Shown piece after piece: positions 9,477 to 20,086 of a DNA stretch of 64,000 nucleotides (the first letter of the stretch is position 1; each line of letters begins with the position of its first letter). Below the pieces are notes generated by a model that made no database searches, had not been told where the DNA came from, and saw only the letters and a list, made by a program, of their open reading frames with translations. Where the stretch lies: positions 33,471,554-33,535,553 of the forward strand of contig OX485803.1 in the NCBI GenBank assembly GCA_950295325.1, given 5' to 3'. This stretch comes from Polytrichum commune (Eukaryota; Streptophyta; Polytrichopsida; Polytrichales; Polytrichaceae). A program made the position numbers and the translations under genes.

Positions 9477-10427
9477 CTAAAAATCATTTTCCACTTTGTC
9501 ACTAGTGGAATTAGACTTCTTAGGGCAAGTGTTAGCCTTATGGCCTTTTTCTTCACAAAAGTAGTATTTGCCTTCTTTCTTCAAAGCTGCAACTCTTTTG
9601 TAATCAATCTCCCTACCATTAGTGAACTTCATGGTAGATTTCTTCTGATTCTTGATTAGACCACTTACTCCTATAGAAGGAGTTTTTTTCTCACCGTTCT
9701 TAGTAGTTGCAATCCCCAACCCTGCCTTAACTTGTTGGAGATTAGCATCTACGGAAACAACATAGGTAACTAGCCTTTGAAAATCCTCCCAAGGTTGGGC
9801 ATCATTCAATGGATCCACCGCTACCTTTAATCTTATTTCTGGCTTCAATTCATCAATAAAACGGTGAATCTTATCACCAACACTCATAGGTAAAGTCATA
9901 ATTTCTACACATAAGTTTTGAAACTCATTGGCATAACTCTCAATCGATGCGTGCTGAGATAATTTACTAAGTTTGGTATGGGCAACCTTTTCGGGGTTCA
10001 CAATCCCATAGGCCTTTGTAAGTGCCTCTTTGAAATGTACCCACTCTTTAGGATTTTTGCCCTCTCTCTCTAAAATTTTCATCGTACTTTGCCAATTATG
10101 CGCAACTCTAACGTCAAGATAGGTTTGAGCAATATCTACCCAAAAGTCAGGAGAGGTGTTACTAGCATGTAGGTGGTTCTCCATCACACCTAACCAAGCT
10201 TGGATACGCACTCGCCCTCCTTCTTTGAATTTCTCCGGATCTGTTGGCTTGCATTTCATTAGCTTCTTCACCATATTGGTTTCTAACATTGCCAACCTCA
10301 CCTCCGTACGCTCCTTGGCCCTCTTCAATTCCTCTACCTCAAGCATAAGATTTTGAATAGTTATGTTATTCTCTAACGTAATCTCCATCTCTGGGGATAC
10401 AGAAACGTTTGTATCAAGAGATGCCAT
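9477..10427 (-). CDS. gypsy-type Gag protein
   Basis: 316 codons from an ATG at 10427 (MASLDTNVSVSPEMEITLEN). Residues about 20-60 form a likely coiled coil (NLMLEVEELKRAKERTEVRL). About 75-230 match the retrotransposon gag domain, with the typical W....F...L pattern (PKEWVHFKEALTKAYG) and LSKLSQHASIESYANEFQNL. The C-terminal end has a zinc-knuckle-like segment (FCEEKGHKANTC) for RNA binding. Gag forms the particle shell. The frame lies directly below the primer site, as expected. I chose 10427 because upstream in-frame codons fall in the leader and LTR. Confidence 0.82.
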   Translation of the reverse strand: MASLDTNVSVSPEMEITLENNITIQNLMLEVEELKRAKERTEVRLAMLETNMVKKLMKCKPTDPEKFKEGGRVRIQAWLGVMENHLHASNTSPDFWVDIAQTYLDVRVAHNWQSTMKILEREGKNPKEWVHFKEALTKAYGIVNPEKVAHTKLSKLSQHASIESYANEFQNLCVEIMTLPMSVGDKIHRFIDELKPEIRLKVAVDPLNDAQPWEDFQRLVTYVVSVDANLQQVKAGLGIATTKNGEKKTPSIGVSGLIKNQKKSTMKFTNGREIDYKRVAALKKEGKYYFCEEKGHKANTCPKKSNSTSDKVENDF

Positions 10428-10451
10428 CTTCCTCTTGAAACTAAAAACCTC

Positions 10452-10463
10452 GCTCTGATACCA
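10452..10463 (-). promoter_or_regulatory. tRNA-Met primer binding site
   Basis: Minus strand reads TGGTATCAGAGC, the complement of the 3' end of plant initiator tRNA-Met, three bases after the LTR. It is where reverse transcription starts. Confidence 0.92.
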
Positions 10464-10466
10464 AAA

Positions 10467-10771
10467 TGTAACGAAAAGCTCTAATTTCTCGTTGGAAATT
10501 ACTTTGGCATGAACCACCCAACCACAAGATAAGATCAAGACCCCTCACCCTTGCGCAAGAGCCCTTTATATACCTCCCCACCATGCCCGGTTGTCTTAAG
10601 TTTAACTAAAATAAAAAGCAAGTTCAACTATGATGAACTCTGTGCTTTTACTTCAACCTAAGTAAAAAGAAAGTTCAACTATAATGAACTCTATGCTTTT
10701 ACTTTAAACTCATTCTAGACTACCGTTATCTTAGTTCTAGTCAACATGTACCAATAGTGGCCCATGTTACA
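10467..10771 (-). repeat. gypsy 5' LTR
   Basis: 305 bp with short inverted ends TGTAAC/GTTACA. The minus strand has a TATA box (TATATAAAG at about 10572-10564), so transcription would start in the LTR. It contains a diverged direct duplication of about 53 bp (about 10613-10665 and 10666-10716, both with AGTTCAACTATRATGAACTC). Confidence 0.88.
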
Positions 10772-11090
10772 CTCCATTGGTCCATTGTGGGGGCATAGTT
10801 GTCTAGTATGGTTCGGGTTGTTGTAGTGTTGCTCCGGCAACGCAATGATCAACTAAAGATTGGACTTTCATGGATGGAAGTCCACATCTTACCTCTGGTT
10901 ATCGATTAAGTGGTGAGCCCCGAATGCAAGTGGAGGAAGGTTGATCCCCCTCCTATGAACTAAGAGGTCCACGGTATGGGGAGCTAATTATTAGCATGGC
11001 GGAATGCAAAGGGTTAGCGCTCGTGACTATTGCTAGAACTGGAACGTGACCAAATTAATTAAGGCGAGCTAGCTAGCAAGGGTTGTGACA
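10772..11090. other. unassigned intergenic sequence
   Basis: Mixed-composition sequence with short frames only. No similarity to other parts of the window was noticed. Confidence 0.5.
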
Positions 11091-11201
11091 AAATGATTAG
11101 CTCCTTCTCTTATGCTTTTATTTATATGTGTAGGTTACGACAACTATTGACAACCCATATGGGACAATGTCACCAATGCAACCTAACATTATCCTCCAAT
11201 A
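11091..11201 (-). repeat. copia A LTR fragment
   Basis: About 110 bp matching the LTR A segment from ATTAGCTCC through GACAACCCATATGGGACAATG to the terminal CCAATA. It abuts a copia B LTR fragment. Confidence 0.85.
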
Positions 11202-11204
11202 ATT

Positions 11205-11345
11205 ATTTGAATCAAAGAGAAAAAGTGCAATAAAGAATAAAACAAAGGATGGAGGTGACCATCTTATTCCACTCATTTTTCATATGCCTTTGTGTATGTG
11301 TATATATTTGTGCAATTTGATGTCCCATTTTATTGTGCTTCAATA
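11205..11345 (+). repeat. copia B LTR fragment (3' part)
   Basis: Matches the last half of the family B LTRs at 32528-32797 and 56183-56439 (AAAAAGTGCAATAAAG, GGAGGTGACCATCT, CATATGCCTTTGTGTATGTG) and ends in TTCAATA like them. Confidence 0.8.
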
Positions 11346-13680
11346 TTTGTTTAGGCTTCATTACATTTAATTAAGTTTAGTGTATTTACCTGCACTTAGT
11401 TATGCTTAATTAGTTTGAATGTGAATAAATAATTTCATAAACTAACTATATATATATATAGAGAGAGAGCTGACTAATCTTGTCCTGATTAAACTCTTGT
11501 TAAAATAGGATATATAATCACTATCATAGAGTTATGTCATGTAGAGTTAATGACAACATACATCCCTTCAGTTAGTAGGGTCTTGATAATCACGTGGTAC
11601 TTTATCATACATATTTCCCTGTATACTGGTGTGGTTTCTTTTTTGTCAGTACTTGTTCAAGTTTGACTATCAAGAATGGTTCAATACTTCCAAGTTATCT
11701 GGATTTTTCTCAGCAGTCTATTCCTGTATTGTATATACATATTATTCTGCTTTCATCAGAGATATGTAGTCACTTCTGTTAGTTCACACAAAGTGATATA
11801 AGCCTGTCAAGATGTATGGTGTTCAACCGGTCAGTGGTATCCCAACGAAGGGGTATATACTCCTTAGTGCCGTAATCATAACAATCTCAGTTTACTACTG
11901 TAAACTATTCATTCTGCAATAACTCCTTACTGTTGGATTAGACTGCATTCCACAGAATATGGCACATTTTCAATACTCAGGGTAACAGATCTTCAACACA
12001 TGCCCCTCAATTTATTCGGTATTAGTATTCTCGAAATCTGTAAACTCGAAAATACTTTTATATGGTTAGATCTCCTCTGATCAGCAAACGAATAAGTAAA
12101 GGAAACGAGTTTTCTTCTGAACCACTTTTTCCTTTACATTTATATTTCTCAGATGGTCACCGAAAAAGGCTTAGGGTGTAAATGTCCTCTGTACCGTTAG
12201 CAACTCTGTGCAACCAGTATTATCATAGTGGATCCCTGTAATCATATCTCTTATTATATACAACTCCAGCCATATGAGTATTACAAATCTCTTCATATGT
12301 TTGAAAGAGATGTATACATGAGTTCCATTCTTCTCCTAATTTCTCAAATAGTCAATACCCCTGTTATGGGATGTAAGTATTTTCGGAATCACTTGATTCG
12401 ACAAACTGTTTTGTGTAGTTGGCTCTCTTCTAACAATCAGACAGATAGGAAGAGGCTAAGAATTTCTTCTGAATCATTATTTCCAATAGTTCATCACTTC
12501 CTCTCACATGGTTACCGAAAATGCACGGATAAGTGTTTTCGATTGTTTTCAATCTTGAGCAACCAATTTACATGGTTAGTTTACAGAGTATGGTATCAGT
12601 AACACTTTTTTTCCTTAGAAGAAGCATTGTACGCTTTAACGTTCATATAGTCGTTTTAAGAGTACAGATGGATTAACTGCTGATATTATTCAATATTATA
12701 GTAGTCTATTTATACACTGTATATTATTGGCTACTGAAAAGAAGCAGGGTAATATTTCAAGATATTCCTGCAATTTATTGGTCATTGTTTACAGAAGCAT
12801 GTACTAATATCCCGACTATATTATTTTTGGAAGTTCTAGTACGGGTATCAATCAGATTGTAGACATATTAGAATATTTTTGTCATGAAGTATAAACTCAA
12901 TATTCCAGTATTTCGAAGAGAAGTATCTTGAAATTTTGCAATGAGTTGGCCACTTCTTCGGAAAGCATATAGCGCTTGTAGAAGAGGTCCTCACCTGTGC
13001 CCATGCTCCCCAAACAGACATATAGTAGGTTAGTAAAGCGTATAACAGGTGTTAATGGACCTCTTGTCTTGTTATCGATGTCAACAAGGTTATTCTACTT
13101 CCTTAGAAATAGGTAGTATTCTTTTTTGTCTACATATTTGTAAAAAAAATTGATATATACATGCGCTTTATCAAGATTTGTGTAGACCAAAGTATTATAG
13201 CAAGATATCAGGAACAGTTTATCCATCATAGTATAGTCTGTGTAGTCATATATCACCACCTTATACTCGACCTCAGATGAGTGAGTCTTGCTCATCTTGA
13301 AGCTGCAGTGATTTCTCCGAACACAGACTGTGTAACTTCTGGGTAGAACCAGACTTGTTTCACTGCTATCTTCTAAGCACCTCCCATTCACTCTGTGCTC
13401 ACTGTCTAATGGTGGTTGTAAGCTTCACAGATTCTACTTCCTACCCTGTTTTGCAGAGTCTCATCTCAGAGACACTTCTTCTCAGCAGACGCACTTGCAG
13501 GCAGAAAGTATCCGAATCCTAGTATTGAAAGCAGGGGTCACACGGACTTGCCCATTCTCGTCGTCTTTTTATATTCTGTTTTTTTCCTTTTTTGTTCACG
13601 GGCAGCCCGTAAGGGTATATTTGGAACCAGATTTCAAGATTTCAAGATATAGAGAGAAAGAGAGAGAGAGAGAATTTTGG
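11346..13680. other. unassigned AT-rich tract with a diverged duplication
   Basis: No supported gene. About 12030-12240 and 12370-12600 are two diverged copies of one sequence in the same direction, offset by about 350 bases: both contain TATTYTCGRAATC, then CTTCTGAAYCA and ACATGGTTACCGAAAA-like segments. A (TA)n(GA)n tract lies at 11444-11468. 13395-13500 is pyrimidine-rich. A TGGTATCAG string at 12591 resembles a primer site but has no LTR around it that I can support. Confidence 0.5.
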
Positions 13681-13689
13681 ACCTTGAAG

Positions 13690-13800
13690 GTGGAGTACAC
13701 TCAAAATGGGTTTTGCGGATAAATGGCCTTCAAGAATACAAGGGTAATGTTTTTTTTAAAAAATCAGGCGGGGTGGGCAATAATTTTTGGTCAAGATCAA
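13690..13800. repeat. fragment related to the foldback element at 56715-57606
   Basis: AATGGGTTTTGCGGATAAA, GGCCTTCAAGAATAC and ATTTTTGGTC occur in the same order and spacing as in the right arm of the foldback (57474-57555: GATGGGTTTTGTGGACAAG, GCCCTTCAAAAATGA, AATTTTGTGGTCC). Identity is moderate. Confidence 0.5.
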
Positions 13801-14000
13801 AAGGATTCAAAAGAAAATTGGGCAGCTATCCCGACTCTTGTTAGCCTCCTCTGAAAGCTCGTAGGGGGGGATTCAAATAAAAGTGACTCAAAACTATATA
13901 TTAAGTTTGATTTTTGTGAAGGAAAAATCAAACTTTTTTTAAACACATTGATCTACAAAGCCAAGCAATTTATGTTGAAAATTTTATATATATATATACA

Positions 14001-14432
14001 CATTAGCCTCCCGCCTAAGTACGCAACTTGAACTTGGGAGGATTGTGCGTACTTAGCCAGTAGGTGCCCACTTTAGGGTTCCTAATCGCTTGATTCAAGC
14101 GTCAGGTTCGGGTTTAGGAAACACCGTTGTATTTAAGGGATTCGAGTCACTTTATAAGCAAGTGGTTGATATAGAGGATCAGTTGCTCTGCTCCAAAGTT
14201 CGAGAAGAGGTTGAGGAAACATTCAATGATCTTAGAAAGTTGTTTGAATCGTTTCAAAGTAAGGTCGGGGTTGTCACCTTGAAAGCCAAACGCAAGAATC
14301 TTCAAAACTTGCGCCAAATGACAATCCATGACATGTTGAACTAAATAAATCTGAACCCTATTTTTCCAAGAAAATAATGCGTACTTTACCGGGATGCATA
14401 CTTAAACGGGTGCGTACTAAGGCGGGAGGCTA
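14001..14432. mobile_element. small DNA transposon with TAGCCTCCCGCC inverted repeats
   Basis: Left end TTAGCCTCCCGCCTAAGTAC at 14003 and the reverse complement of the right end, GTAGCCTCCCGCCTTAGTAC, form a terminal inverted repeat of about 25 bp; TGCGTACTTA-like repeats also lie inside each end. The flanks (TATATACACA left, CTGTACATAT right) would allow a TA duplication, which would fit Tc1/mariner, but this is not firm. It holds a plus-strand frame to 14344 (next entry). Confidence 0.7.
14093..14344 (+). pseudogene. C-terminal protein fragment inside the small transposon
   Basis: About 83 codons without an ATG at the front, ending at TAA 14342-14344. It reads IQASGSGLGNTVVFKGFESL, then a helical charged part (EDQLLCSKVREEVEETFNDL) and LQNLRQMTIHDMLN. 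It could be the tail of a transposase whose front has been lost, but no catalytic motif is visible and I do not recognise it. It fills most of the element, so a captured gene piece is the alternative. Confidence 0.35.
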
Positions 14433-15177
14433 CTGTACATATTTTAGAAGATGGTGCAAGTAGGTATATTGAACACATAATTGTTTAAAATTTATTCAAA
14501 ATATGAGAAAATTACATCAAATTGATGTCTTTCTACAAATTTTTGTGATGGTACCCTCGAGTTTACTATAAATTCAAGGAATATGAAAAAAAATCCAACT
14601 TCAAAATATTTAGGGTCATGAAATCTATGTCCAAAACTAGATTTAGTCATTACATTCTGAGCATTGCTTTTGATGATAAGTTTTGAAGATCTCATCTTGA
14701 TACTATATATTTGAGTACCTAACACAACAATGGAGGGTTCCATGAAAAAAAATCCAATTTAAACAACTTTTTGCTACAACTTTTGGGCGTTTGGTCCAAA
14801 AATTTATGGTTTTAGTATATTGGAGCATTTTTTCATATATTTGGCCATGCTTGCTCTCTATTAATAAAGTGTCTTCTATGGAGTTGTGACGTGTGTTTTT
14901 TGATGTCTGTTGGCCAAGGAGTTGCTAATCTAATGAAAATGCCAATACATTACTAACCTTAGACTTTTGTAGCAGTTGTTTAAAAGAGATTGAATTGGAA
15001 GTTGTGAATGAGCTTGAAATAGGTCGTGTTGCTAATCAAGTTGACATGGGATAGAGGGAATTATAAAATATGAGCGTACCTCTCATTCATCAGACATAAA
15101 AGCTTGAAATAATGTGCATCCCAAATGTTACTATTTTTACTTGAGTTTACTCCGGAGCTAGCCTCAAAGACATGGAA
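14433..15177. other. unassigned intergenic sequence
   Basis: AT-rich, short frames only, nothing recognised. It ends at the TTA target duplication of the Harbinger element. Confidence 0.5.
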
Positions 15178-15408
15178 TTAGGGCCGCTTTACACCTAGAG
15201 GCCGGGGCAATTTCCTCTGAGGCCGATTGCACAAAATTTGAGCATTTTTTGGGTTGGAGGCCGGCCTCTACTATACATTATAATAAGATTATAACGGGGA
15301 CCAATTTTCCTATATGTAAAGGCCCTCGGGCCAAGAAGCCAAGCCGATTTAATAAATTCAGGAAAATTTCAGCCCCTCTTTCTTTCTTTTCATTGTCATT
15401 TGTACAAG

Positions 15409-16905
15409 ATGGATGAACGTAGACGGAAGATTTTAGTTGCTCTTGTGTTCTTCATGGCCGTGCCACATGTTATGGCGGTTGTTGCAATTTTGCAAAAAAT
15501 TGCTTTGCATAAGCATTATGCTGCCATGACAATCGTTTTTGCTATGATGGTTGTGGAGAGTAGTATGTCTAGGAGGACACGGAGTATTTGGGTGTATGAC
15601 CGGAGTACTATTTTTGCAGACAGATTGTTATTTGGATGTTACTCGGTTAAGTTATTCAAACAACATACAAGGTTACTTCCCGAAACTTTTGATTATTTGT
15701 GCGGTATTTTATCTCCATCATTAAGTCGTAAGGATACAAATTTCAGAGCATCCATTCCTCTTAGAAACCGGATTGCTCTTTCTTTTAATAAACTTAGTAG
15801 TGGTAATTCATTACGCGGTTGTGCTGAAACTTATGGAATTCATGAAAATACTGCATCTATCATTGTAAGGAAGTTTTGTGCAGCAATTGAAAAACATTTA
15901 AAACCACTAGTAATTGAGAAACAATCTAAAGCTACATTGAATAGATTTACAGTCGAGCTTGAGGAGCTTAGGGGATTACCTTATGTAATTGGAGCGGTTG
16001 ATGATAGTCATATACCTATCATTGCTCCTCCTATAGATCCTACTTCATATTATTGTAGAAAATGTTTTTATTCAACTCTACTTCAAGGTGTAGTGGATAG
16101 CAAATGTAGGTTTTGGGATTATGATTTTGGATGGGTTGGGCGCTCCCATGATTGGACTTTGTTCCATAATTCAGATATTGGGAAAAATGTGATGAAATGT
16201 GAGCTATTGCCTTACAAATTTATGGGTGATGTTGCTTATCCAATGAGACCATAGTTCTACTCTCCTTTCGAAGGTGAAAAATATGGATTACCTAGAGCAA
16301 AGGCGCATTGGACTTTCATCCAATCATCAACAAGAATGGCACTAGAAAGAATTTTTGGCATATTGAAAGTAAGGTGGAGGATACTATTAAAAAGAATTGA
16401 CATGCCTCTCCAACATGTACCTAATTTGGTTACTACTTGCATTTGTCTTCACAACTTGTGCATAATACACCGAGACAAATTTAATGTTAAATGGGCAAAA
16501 GAATGAGAAAGAATCATGCATAGGGAGAGTGCAGATAAACTTGGATAGCTAGAAAATGTAGATATATTTATGGCGGCTACACAAGTTGCAAAAGAGATGA
16601 GGAGATACCTGAAAATGGACGAGATTGAAGCAAGAACTATGTAAATTAAAGACCTTGAAGAAACTGTGGTAAATGCATTTGAAGATGTAAGAGAAGATGA
16701 AGATGAGAATGCGGAGGTTGTTGAAACAAAAAAAGATAAAGAAACAAGGATTAGAAACTTATTGGTGCAAGCAACACAAACACATGAATTACTAGCTCAA
16801 TTTTTTTGGAAAGCCCATTTGAGGATGGAGGGGAAAATTCTCTTCTCTCGTGACCATGATGCATCTGATTCGGAACATGCCTCTAGGTCTAAAATTTGTC
16901 TATAA
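15409..16905 (+). pseudogene. PIF/Harbinger DDE transposase, broken by stop codons
   Basis: The frame starts at ATG 15409 (an in-frame TTG lies 9 bases before). It encodes a helix-turn-helix region (LRNRIALSFNKL, NSLRGCAETYGIHENTASII) and the DDE nuclease: D198 in GAVDDSHIPI, D248 in GRSHDWTLFHNSD, and E313 in MALERIFGILKVRWRIL. All three catalytic residues are present, but codon 282 is TAG (16252-16254) where the family usually has Trp (AYPMRP then FYSPFEG), and further stops follow near 16504 and 16540. The tail (16666-16905) is acidic. The intact enzyme would cut and join the element ends with TTA duplication. One copy with few breaks suggests fairly recent death. Confidence 0.93.
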
Positions 16906-18138
16906 GCCTATCCATATATCGGTATATCTTTTCTAATAAAGCATTGGTTTTTTCAAAATTCTTCACCATGACTGAACTGTTTTCGGCCATTTGTAGAAAA
17001 ACTCCATAGCATCGCTCTTTAAAATTTCTCTTGTCCACTTTGATTGTTGAATTTAGAGTTGCTGTCATAGTTAGAATTGAAGTATCTTTTGAATGCAAAT
17101 CATTATCATTTTTTGTGGTGTTGTCTTCGACACTAACAGAATGACTAGCAGATGATGTCACATGTTTCATTACAGTTCCAATTTGATGCCACCACTGATC
17201 AAATGAATCATAGAACTTACAAGCATAAAAATATGATACTGAAATTCCATTTGCCAGCTTATCTTATTTGTACAACTTGTACAAGGTATTGAATTTTTTT
17301 TTGCAACCCTCAGAAGTTTGGTTCAGTCCAGGAATTACCATATCAAACGAGCATGCAATTTCAACCATGTATCCACCCCTGCACATAACATGAAAGCGTC
17401 ATAAGGACGATAAACTATAGAAATATTCTAGTTTAATTACTACACATGAGACGAAGTGAACACGGTGAAAATGAATGAGGTGGTACTCCGATGGATACAT
17501 CTTCTGGCGTGTGGGAGGTGGAGGGATCAAACCTTAGCATCCACAACTTGCTCTCCCAAGGCTTGACACAAACATTGGGGGGGTAAGGGGGGGCTCGGGG
17601 GCGAGAGGCGAAGGCCAAGATCTTTGAAAATGCCAAATCTGAAATCTGAATTTTTTTTTCCCAAAATTTAGGGTTGTAAAAATCTTACTTTGTTTCTTTG
17701 CGTTCTTCAAAAATTCAGGTTCCATCTCACCACGCATTGCAATCATTGTCTCCACGTCGCGATCCCTCCAGTTCTTTGACCCAAGTTCTTCATCTTTTTC
17801 TACCTCCTTCACATTCTTTTTCCGAGGTTTTTTGAAGTTGCTATTCTTTTTTTCTTCGGTGCTAGGGGAGCTATAATCTGGACATCCTCATCCCCAATCT
17901 CTTGCATACCCTTTCTCTTCAAATTACTTGCACACATGTCCATAATCAACGGAGGCGGAGGAGAAATATGATTTCCACAAGGTGGTTGAAAAAATTCGGA
18001 AACCCCTACACTACCTCCATGTTCTTGTAGAGGAGTTTGATAGGGTTGGAAAGCATGAGCTTGAGCACTTTGATACCTTTGCATCGCCTCATACACTTCA
18101 CTAGAATTCCATCCACTCCTCTCTAAAGACCCCTCCAT
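16889..18138 (-). pseudogene. Harbinger second gene, SANT/trihelix-like DNA-binding protein, broken
   Basis: Minus strand, facing the transposase. Exon 1 starts at ATG 18138 (MEGSLERSGWNSSEVYEAMQ), has a basic patch (APKKKRIATSKN), a frame change near 17820, and then NWRDRDVETMIAMRGEMEPE, the first helix of a trihelix/SANT fold. A GTAAGA donor at 17688 and an AG acceptor at 17379 bound a 310-bp intron. Exon 2 (from 17378) gives MVEIACSFDMVIPGLNQTSE and CKKKFNTLYKLYK, the rest of the fold, then a stop, then a C-terminal helical part (AENSSVMVKNFEKTNALLEK) ending at 16889. In this superfamily the partner protein carries the transposase to the nucleus and binds the ends. Confidence 0.8.
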
Positions 18139-18634
18139 GCTAACCCTGGAAACGGTAGCAACAATCTTGCAAGCGCAAAAAAAATCAGCAAGAAAAACTC
18201 TAAGGAAAAATAAAGAGAGAGAAGAGAGGATGAAGTCAGGATGAACCATAAGAGCCGTTCAGATTTCCACATAATCCAACGGAGTTGTTTTGTTGAAAAA
18301 ATATATTTTATTAAAATCTGACATTGACCCCTAGGCCATGAATTGGCCTTCCATTTTCGGTGCACCCATTTGAGTGAGCTCGGGCCGTGTCAGACCATCC
18401 ATTTTTTGATTAAAAAATCCATACCACCAAATCGGCCCGGCCTCTAGGTGTGAAGGGGTTGGGGCCGATTTCAGCCTTTTGACCAATCACAAGTGAGGAT
18501 TTCAAGCCTCTTACACAACAAATTGGCCCCGCCTCTAGGTTTAAAGTGGCCCTTAGCCTAGTCCAAGTCATTTGAGATTAATTGGTAACAAACCTATAGG
18601 GGGTCAAGTTTTGATATTGGATGGATGAGAGGTC

Positions 18635-18862
18635 CACTCCACTGATTATACCAATTAGTACGTGTTATTATTTGGAGTTTCGCACTGCAATAACATCTTA
18701 CTCAAGAGTCCAATTTCTACTGATGAAAGTTCAATAGGTTGTTCGGACATTATACAAAATAACTAACTGCGCTTGGTAAAATATTACATTCTCGTTGAAT
18801 ACTTATAGCACTACGTAACTCCAAATAGTACAGACACTACTTGGGATAATCAGGGTAGTATG
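18635..18862. mobile_element. MITE with TGATTAT...TATTTGGAGTT inverted repeats, copy 1
   Basis: 228 bp. Left end (CACTGATTATACCAATTAGT, then TATTATTTGGAGTTTCGCAC) pairs with the right end over about 60 bases. A second copy is at 51314-51605, and the inner motif (TATTTGGAGTTACRCAGTGC) is shared with the CTACACTAAATAT elements at 35856, 59415 and 59779. Confidence 0.75.
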
Positions 18863-18863
18863 C

Positions 18864-18869
<6 letters not shown>

Positions 18870-18906
<37 letters not shown>
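18870..18906. repeat. (TC)n microsatellite
   Basis: 37 bases of uninterrupted TC repeats beside the MITE end. Confidence 0.97.
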
Positions 18907-18911
<5 letters not shown>

Positions 18912-19558
18912 TGTTCACAAGGAGCTCATACTCTAGCAGCAACTTAGATTTATGTTAGATATTGCCAATAGCTATACAAAAATCTTCTAACTACATAACT
19001 CAGATAGGGCTTGCATGTTGAGTAAAGGATTGTTAGGAATCAGTGCACAACAACTTTGCTCACTGTTGTAGATGTTGCTCAATGAAGACACTGTTGTAGG
19101 CTGCAACAATTTTATCACCTGCTAGGGTGCACTTCCTCATCATATGTCGTTGAAAGATTCAAGACTGATTAAATATCAGCATTGAAATCACAAGGCACTT
19201 ATCTATGTATTTTGAGCGACTCGTAACCTTGAGGTGTGAGTTTGTCCACGTAATCATACAACACAGGGACTCAAGCCAACTTTGGCGGCATGGCTACACA
19301 TTTGCATATTCAGGTGAAGGATTTTTTCCCTCAAGACATTATCCCATTTCCTTGGCTATATGCATAGTTGGACTACGAACTATCCTGGCCAACTCTTGTG
19401 GTTATGCGGGAAAGGTGGGTGGACCAATATTGCATTGGTCCTGTAGCGTAGCAGTCTTTCAGCCTCTGTTTGCTTAATCCTCATGAAATCAACGGCGCTG
19501 GGAGTGTACCTATCCATAATCCTGACAAATTATTCCCCATCTAAACATGTGTTATTCA
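18907..19558. other. unassigned intergenic sequence
   Basis: Mixed composition; the longest plus frame (19205-19477, 90 codons) has no recognisable domain and I do not call it. Confidence 0.5.
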
Positions 19559-19835
19559 GGAATAATTTACTTGGCTAGCATTGCATGAGTACGAATTAAG
19601 TATACTATTTAACAGCCTTATCTTTTTCATTCCATGCACTGTAACTCAGATGAGGAATAATTTCCTAGGCTAGCATGGCATGTCCTGGAATTTCTTTTGG
19701 AACTGTTTAAAGTATATACATGACAATGTATGTACACCCTGTCTTTTTCCCACATGTATATCAGAGAGATGAGGAATAATTTCCTAGGCTAGTATTGCTT
19801 GTGTGAGAATTTTCTATAATTGTTTGAATGAGCTT
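19559..19835. repeat. three imperfect direct repeats (GGAATAATTTCCTAGGCTAG)
   Basis: GGAATAATTTACTTGGCTAG at 19559, then GGAATAATTTCCTAGGCTAG at about 19652 and 19771. Intervals are about 93 and 119 bases and the spacer sequence between them is only weakly similar. Each is preceded by a GATGA-like string. Confidence 0.7.
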
Positions 19836-19960
19836 CTGGGATCCGTGGCCCACCATGATCCACGTGACATGGCATGACAAGCTGCCCAGTTAAGTAAGCA
19901 TTAGTGTGGTCCTCACGTTGTGGATGAACTCGGATCGAGCGGGGAATGATGCTCAACTGC

Positions 19961-19993
19961 ATGCAATGCAATGCAATGCCATGCAATGCAAGG
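19961..19993. repeat. (GCAAT)n short repeat
   Basis: About six copies of ATGCA/GCAAT in 33 bases, next to the hAT insertion at 20087. Confidence 0.85.
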
Positions 19994-20086
19994 CAGGAGT
20001 CTCTACTGTAATAAGCGGACAACAGACCCCTAATCGGGATCGACGATTTAACTTATCCCTTCATTCTCTTGCCCCTTGCCTGCATT

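Larger units (their letters stand above)
9477..10771 (-). mobile_element. Ty3/gypsy-type retrotransposon, 5' end only (LTR, primer site, gag)
   Basis: Minus-strand LTR element. From high to low coordinates: LTR 10467-10771 (305 bp, ends TGTAAC and GTTACA), three bases, then TGGTATCAGAGC at 10463-10452, the standard plant initiator-tRNA-Met primer site, then gag. No protease, reverse transcriptase, integrase or second LTR is found to the left, so only the 5' end is present. It is a fossil. Confidence 0.9.
15181..18552. mobile_element. PIF/Harbinger DNA transposon, both ends present, genes broken
   Basis: 3372 bp. The first 33 bases begin GGGCCGCTTTACACCTAGAG; the last 33, reverse-complemented, begin GGGCCACTTTAAACCTAGAG, with only a few differences between the two. 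It is flanked by a perfect 3-bp target duplication TTA (15178-15180 and 18553-18555), the hallmark of this superfamily. It carries the two expected genes facing each other: DDE transposase on plus and a SANT/trihelix-like protein on minus. A further copy of the end motif lies inside the right end (GGCCTCTAGGTGTGAA, about 18440). Confidence 0.95.

Noticed and set aside
12588-12602. TGGTATCAG string resembling a retrotransposon primer site
   Set aside because: No LTR end in front of it, no gag after it, and the match stops after nine bases.
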